Below are positions 60,466-64,000 of a stretch of 64,000 bases of DNA, one piece after another. A model generated the notes under the pieces. The model was not told the DNA's origin and did not search any database. It worked only from the letters and a program-made list of their open reading frames with translations. The translations under genes and the position numbers were made by a program. Numbering within the stretch: the first letter of the stretch is position 1; each line of letters opens with the position of its first letter. The DNA is taken from contig WBMV01000778.1 in NCBI GenBank assembly GCA_013396655.1, positions 460,442-524,441 on the forward strand, in the 5' to 3' direction. Source of the DNA: Campylorhamphus procurvoides (lineage: Eukaryota > Chordata > Aves > Passeriformes > Dendrocolaptidae).

Positions 60466-63400
60466 TGGAAAATTACATCTCCAGGTAAGAGGAGTCTTAA
60501 CCTCATGAGACAGAAAGGACATAAAAAGTGTTTGATGTTATTAAACTAAGCAGCCTTAGTCATCATGTGGCCACAAAGCACCTCAAGGAATTAAGTTTTG
60601 AAAGAAAACAAGGTTAATAAAAAAATCCATTTGAAGTAGGACATACAAAAGGGAAGAGGTTATATGAGTTAGAGTTGCCTGTAATCTTGTATCAGTGCAC
60701 TCAGAGGAACAGATTTGCTTTCGTATTTCTTCAACTAAAGTACAAAAAAGTGGAACATCAGTCAGTCTTGTACTGATGTGGTCTAGCTGCAGTAGGCTGA
60801 AAATCACGTTTGTATCCTATAGGTGCTGCCCAGTGACTTTTTGTGAAACCATATTTGCTGAAAATGATGAAGAGAACAATATTATTTGGGGAAATGCAGA
60901 AATTTGGAGAAACCCTCCCTTGAAATACTGTGTTTGTGGCCCCACTTATTTACATATTGCCTCTTCCCTGAGTCATAATCTTTTTTTAACAGTCCAGATG
61001 CTAATTTTATCTGGATAGAAAGAGTTGTCATGGAACAGGCTGTCCTGTTCAGGATACAGAATCTTAAAGAATAAAGACCAGGGCTGTGTTGGCCAGAGAA
61101 TATCTGAAGCATGGATAGGCACTGGGATTGGATTTTCCTGAGCAACCAGTTGTTGATTACTTACCTCTAAAACAAGTTTACAAATGACAGTTCCTGAATA
61201 TTTCATGCAACAGGTTGCTTGGCTTATATATGCAAGTAGATTCTAGGACATTGTGGCTGCATGTAGGAAACCTTCTGTGAGAGTGGAGTAGGTCTGCTTT
61301 TTGTGGGCTTGCTGGATATATTGCCATTTACAGTAATTGATACAGATGATTTCCATGGTTACCACACAGAAGGATTATTCACCTTGTTTGTAATTTTGGT
61401 TACATGTTTAGAGAAAGAGAGAGGGAAGGATAAAAAGCATATTTGAGAAGTGTAGCCTGTACTTAACTCATAGGGGTCTTGTAAGGTTGAATTAGCTAAT
61501 ATTTTCTGCTTTGCTTTGGTGATGTAAAAACTACTTATGTTTTATTACTGTTATTTTTTTTTAATATGGACAAAGCTTGCCAGGTTTAAGAAATCACATT
61601 TCTTAAATAGCTTAACCTTTTAGACCTGCAGAAAAATTTTATATTGTGGGAAAAACTTTGCTTTTAAGGAGAAAAGAAGATGGATGAATCAGTAATTAAG
61701 GTGCTGAGTTGCACCTTGAAAGATCTTAGTTAAGTTTCTGGATGTGAGAAGGTGAGTCACTTTATCCATCTATGACTCAGTGTACCCTCTTTTTTCCTTT
61801 CTCATCTGGTCTATTTAGATTGTAAATTCATAGCTTTGAGACCACCCTCCACTACCTGTTTTCATCCAGTGCAGCTCTAATAAGAACCTGTTCGTGACTG
61901 AGTCTTGTGGTTCTTTGGATACTCATATAAACCATGAACAATTTAAGGATAAGGTAACTATTTTGCTTGAGCTGTTTAGGTGTCTTCAGTGGATAGTGAA
62001 TAAGGCAAAGGAGATATTGTAAATTACTTACTTTTTCTGACTTTAGTGGTATAAACATTCATAGTCAATGGACTGCAGTTTTATTGCAGAGTCATGGGAG
62101 CTATTTTACTCTGAAATCTTTAAATTAACCAAGGTGTTAACTAGGGTAGTAAAGATAATGGCTTTTTTAGGCTTACTGAAGCTCCACACAGACTGGGAAG
62201 CCAGACTCTCTGCTTGCAAATGCTCATGTAACAACAGTGTCATAATTTTTCATCATCTGGACACCTGGCTCAGTATCCTGATATTAAAAGGGTAGATTCC
62301 CACTTTAAAACCTTATGAAAACTGGGGAAGGGATGCCTCAATTAACCTGACTCATCTTGAAATTGAGACTCAGGAGATTAATGAAAGCTTTTGTAGATGT
62401 GAATGGGAAGATATGTAGAGACGTAAGCTTTTTCTCAATCCCTTTTGTGACAGAGTTATGTTAGAGAGCCATGAACCATTATCCTATCTTGCAGATTCTG
62501 AGCAGGACTGATATGGAACATCAGGAATATAGTCTGTCCCAATTCCAGAGGGCTTACTTGATGCTGACTCTGAAAAATAAAATACAGGCAGAACAAGAGC
62601 CAACCGCTCAGGGTGCAAATTCTAGGCACTGGAAAGCATGTGAACTTGCTCTTCCATGTAGAAGGGCTAAAAGTATCACACAAATCCAGGCTGAACACTG
62701 GAGGCCTTTTCTTGTTTTTCCTTCTAAGTAGAACTCTGGTAAAAATAATTTCTGAGCCACCAGAGAGTTCTGGCAAGAATGTACTCTAAAGGCTGATGGG
62801 CTAGGCTGGTTGAATATATTTTCAGGAAAAAACTTAAAAAGTATTTTTTTATTTGGTCTTACTAAAATAATGTGAAGGTAATAAGTTTTTGTTTCTGGCA
62901 TGTAACCTTCCCTCCAGTCTGTGCTGACCAGGTCTACAATACTAAGAAGATAAATACATTCATGTGATTCCTCAAAAAAAGCACAAATGTATTATCTGTG
63001 ATGCAAGTTATTCCAAAGAAGAAAATCCTTTTTTCTCATATTGGTAGGTATAATATTACATGTGACACTCCTGGTACGAGTTTCTGAAACAGCTAAGCTG
63101 CATAAAAAGGTGATAAGGATGAATAATTAGATCTAGGCAAAAATAAGTGTTTAAGAACATTCATCTTAGAGCTGCATTGCAAAGGAAATGACATCCGAGT
63201 TTTAATTTTTCAGTAAACTGGACAACTCCATGCCAAGGGATCATTCTTGTGGAACATGGATATTCTGGCTGCCTTTCCATGCACACATGCAATAAAATTC
63301 CTTTTTTTCTCCCTGCTACAGATGCATTTGAGTCTTTGTTTCAATCACATTATTTAAAGCTAATTGTGCTTTTGAAGTTCTGTAGACAAGAAGCAAAGGA

Positions 63401-64000
63401 TATTCTGCAAACCCCATGAACAAAGATATTAATATACTGCATAAATATTCCCAGACTTGCGCTGAGGAGGAGAAGGTATCTGATCAGAGGGTTTTCTTGG
63501 ACTGGGAGAAGTCCAGGCCTTTGAGTAGTGGAGTGGTGACTGAGTGTTTGGCTTTGATGTCTTTAGTGGTGTCTCAGGAAAGAGGTGCCAGAAGGCAAGG
63601 CAGAGTTGATAGCAGAGGGAGGCTGCTTTGGGTCCTGTTGCCCCTTGTTCTAACTGGAGACTGATCTTTCTCATTTGCCATTCAGAGCTGTGGTTTTAGA
63701 ATAGGTGTCAGGGCCTTTGGGGCAGCAGAGCAGGGGAAAGGATGGCCGTCCCTGGTTGGTAAGGCTGCAGCAAGGCCATCAGTGCGTCTCAACTCACGTT
63801 ATCCATCAGCTCCTCATCCAGCTGCACCATCAGGACCTCAGGTTAAGAGGCAATTCCAGCTGGCAGTGGGTATCTGTGGTGTATTACCTGTGTTTTAGTC
63901 CAAAGTATTTCACACGAAGGGTCCTCCTCTAAACACTGAATTAGGTGGACTCTTTCAAAACTTCATGGGTGATAGTCCTGGAAGTAGAAAGTCTTCATGA
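60466..64000. other. unique AT-rich DNA, no gene seen
   Basis: Frames of 60-107 codons on both strands (for example 60695-61018 plus, 62456-62776 minus) overlap each other and lack splice context. No repeat family recognised. Poly-T run near 61555. Confidence 0.45.

Noticed and set aside
1..64000. Bacterial-style features: operons, CRISPR arrays, insertion sequences, toxin or phage genes
   Set aside because: None is present. Base composition, splice signals, CR1 and LTR content all indicate vertebrate nuclear DNA, and no undescribed multi-gene system could be supported.

Overview
The window is nuclear DNA of a bird. The evidence is the dominance of CR1 LINE fragments (ten are recognisable, most ending in the avian CR1 octamer ATTCTRTG), two solo LTRs of avian endogenous-retrovirus type, AT-rich unique sequence between them, and one CG-rich island carrying an assembly gap. 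The larger LTR begins TGTGTTGGGTTTGC and is of a kind common in songbirds, so a passerine is possible; that is inference. Nothing bacterial, plasmid-borne or operon-like is present, and no intact transposon or virus was found.

Left half (1-36 kb). This part has no long open frame. It does hold short open frames bounded by good splice signals, all on the minus strand: 426-529, 3154-3277, 8834-8933, 10782-10892, 14395-14615, 22168-22369, 23841-23949 and 24879-25058, with weaker ones at 12983-13009, 26382-26700 and 28729-28932. The trio 23841-23949, 22168-22369 and 14395-14615 joins in phase (0, then 1) and ends in a stop. The pair 3154-3277 and 426-529 also joins in phase. I could not recognise the protein or proteins, so these are candidate exons, not named genes. 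The simplest reading is one or two minus-strand genes, the main one starting in the CpG island near 36.5 kb, with introns holding CR1 fragments, a solo LTR nested in a CR1 (11180-11672) and a second solo LTR (20879-22060).

Centre (35.9-37.0 kb). A CpG island is interrupted by a 102-base N gap and contains a GGGAGAA tandem repeat. A minus-strand splice donor (CAGTAG|GTGAGG) lies at 36530/36531. This is the likely promoter and first exon of the minus-strand gene.

Right half (37-64 kb). I see no convincing exon. It holds CR1 fragments at 42.4, 46.4, 47.8 and 60.0 kb, a much older CR1-like relic at 42.9-43.3 kb, and an isolated GC-rich block at 58.03-58.79 kb. That block combines a CTG-rich tract with a 43-bp minisatellite and is open on both strands for more than 230 codons. 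The rest looks like intergenic or upstream non-coding sequence.
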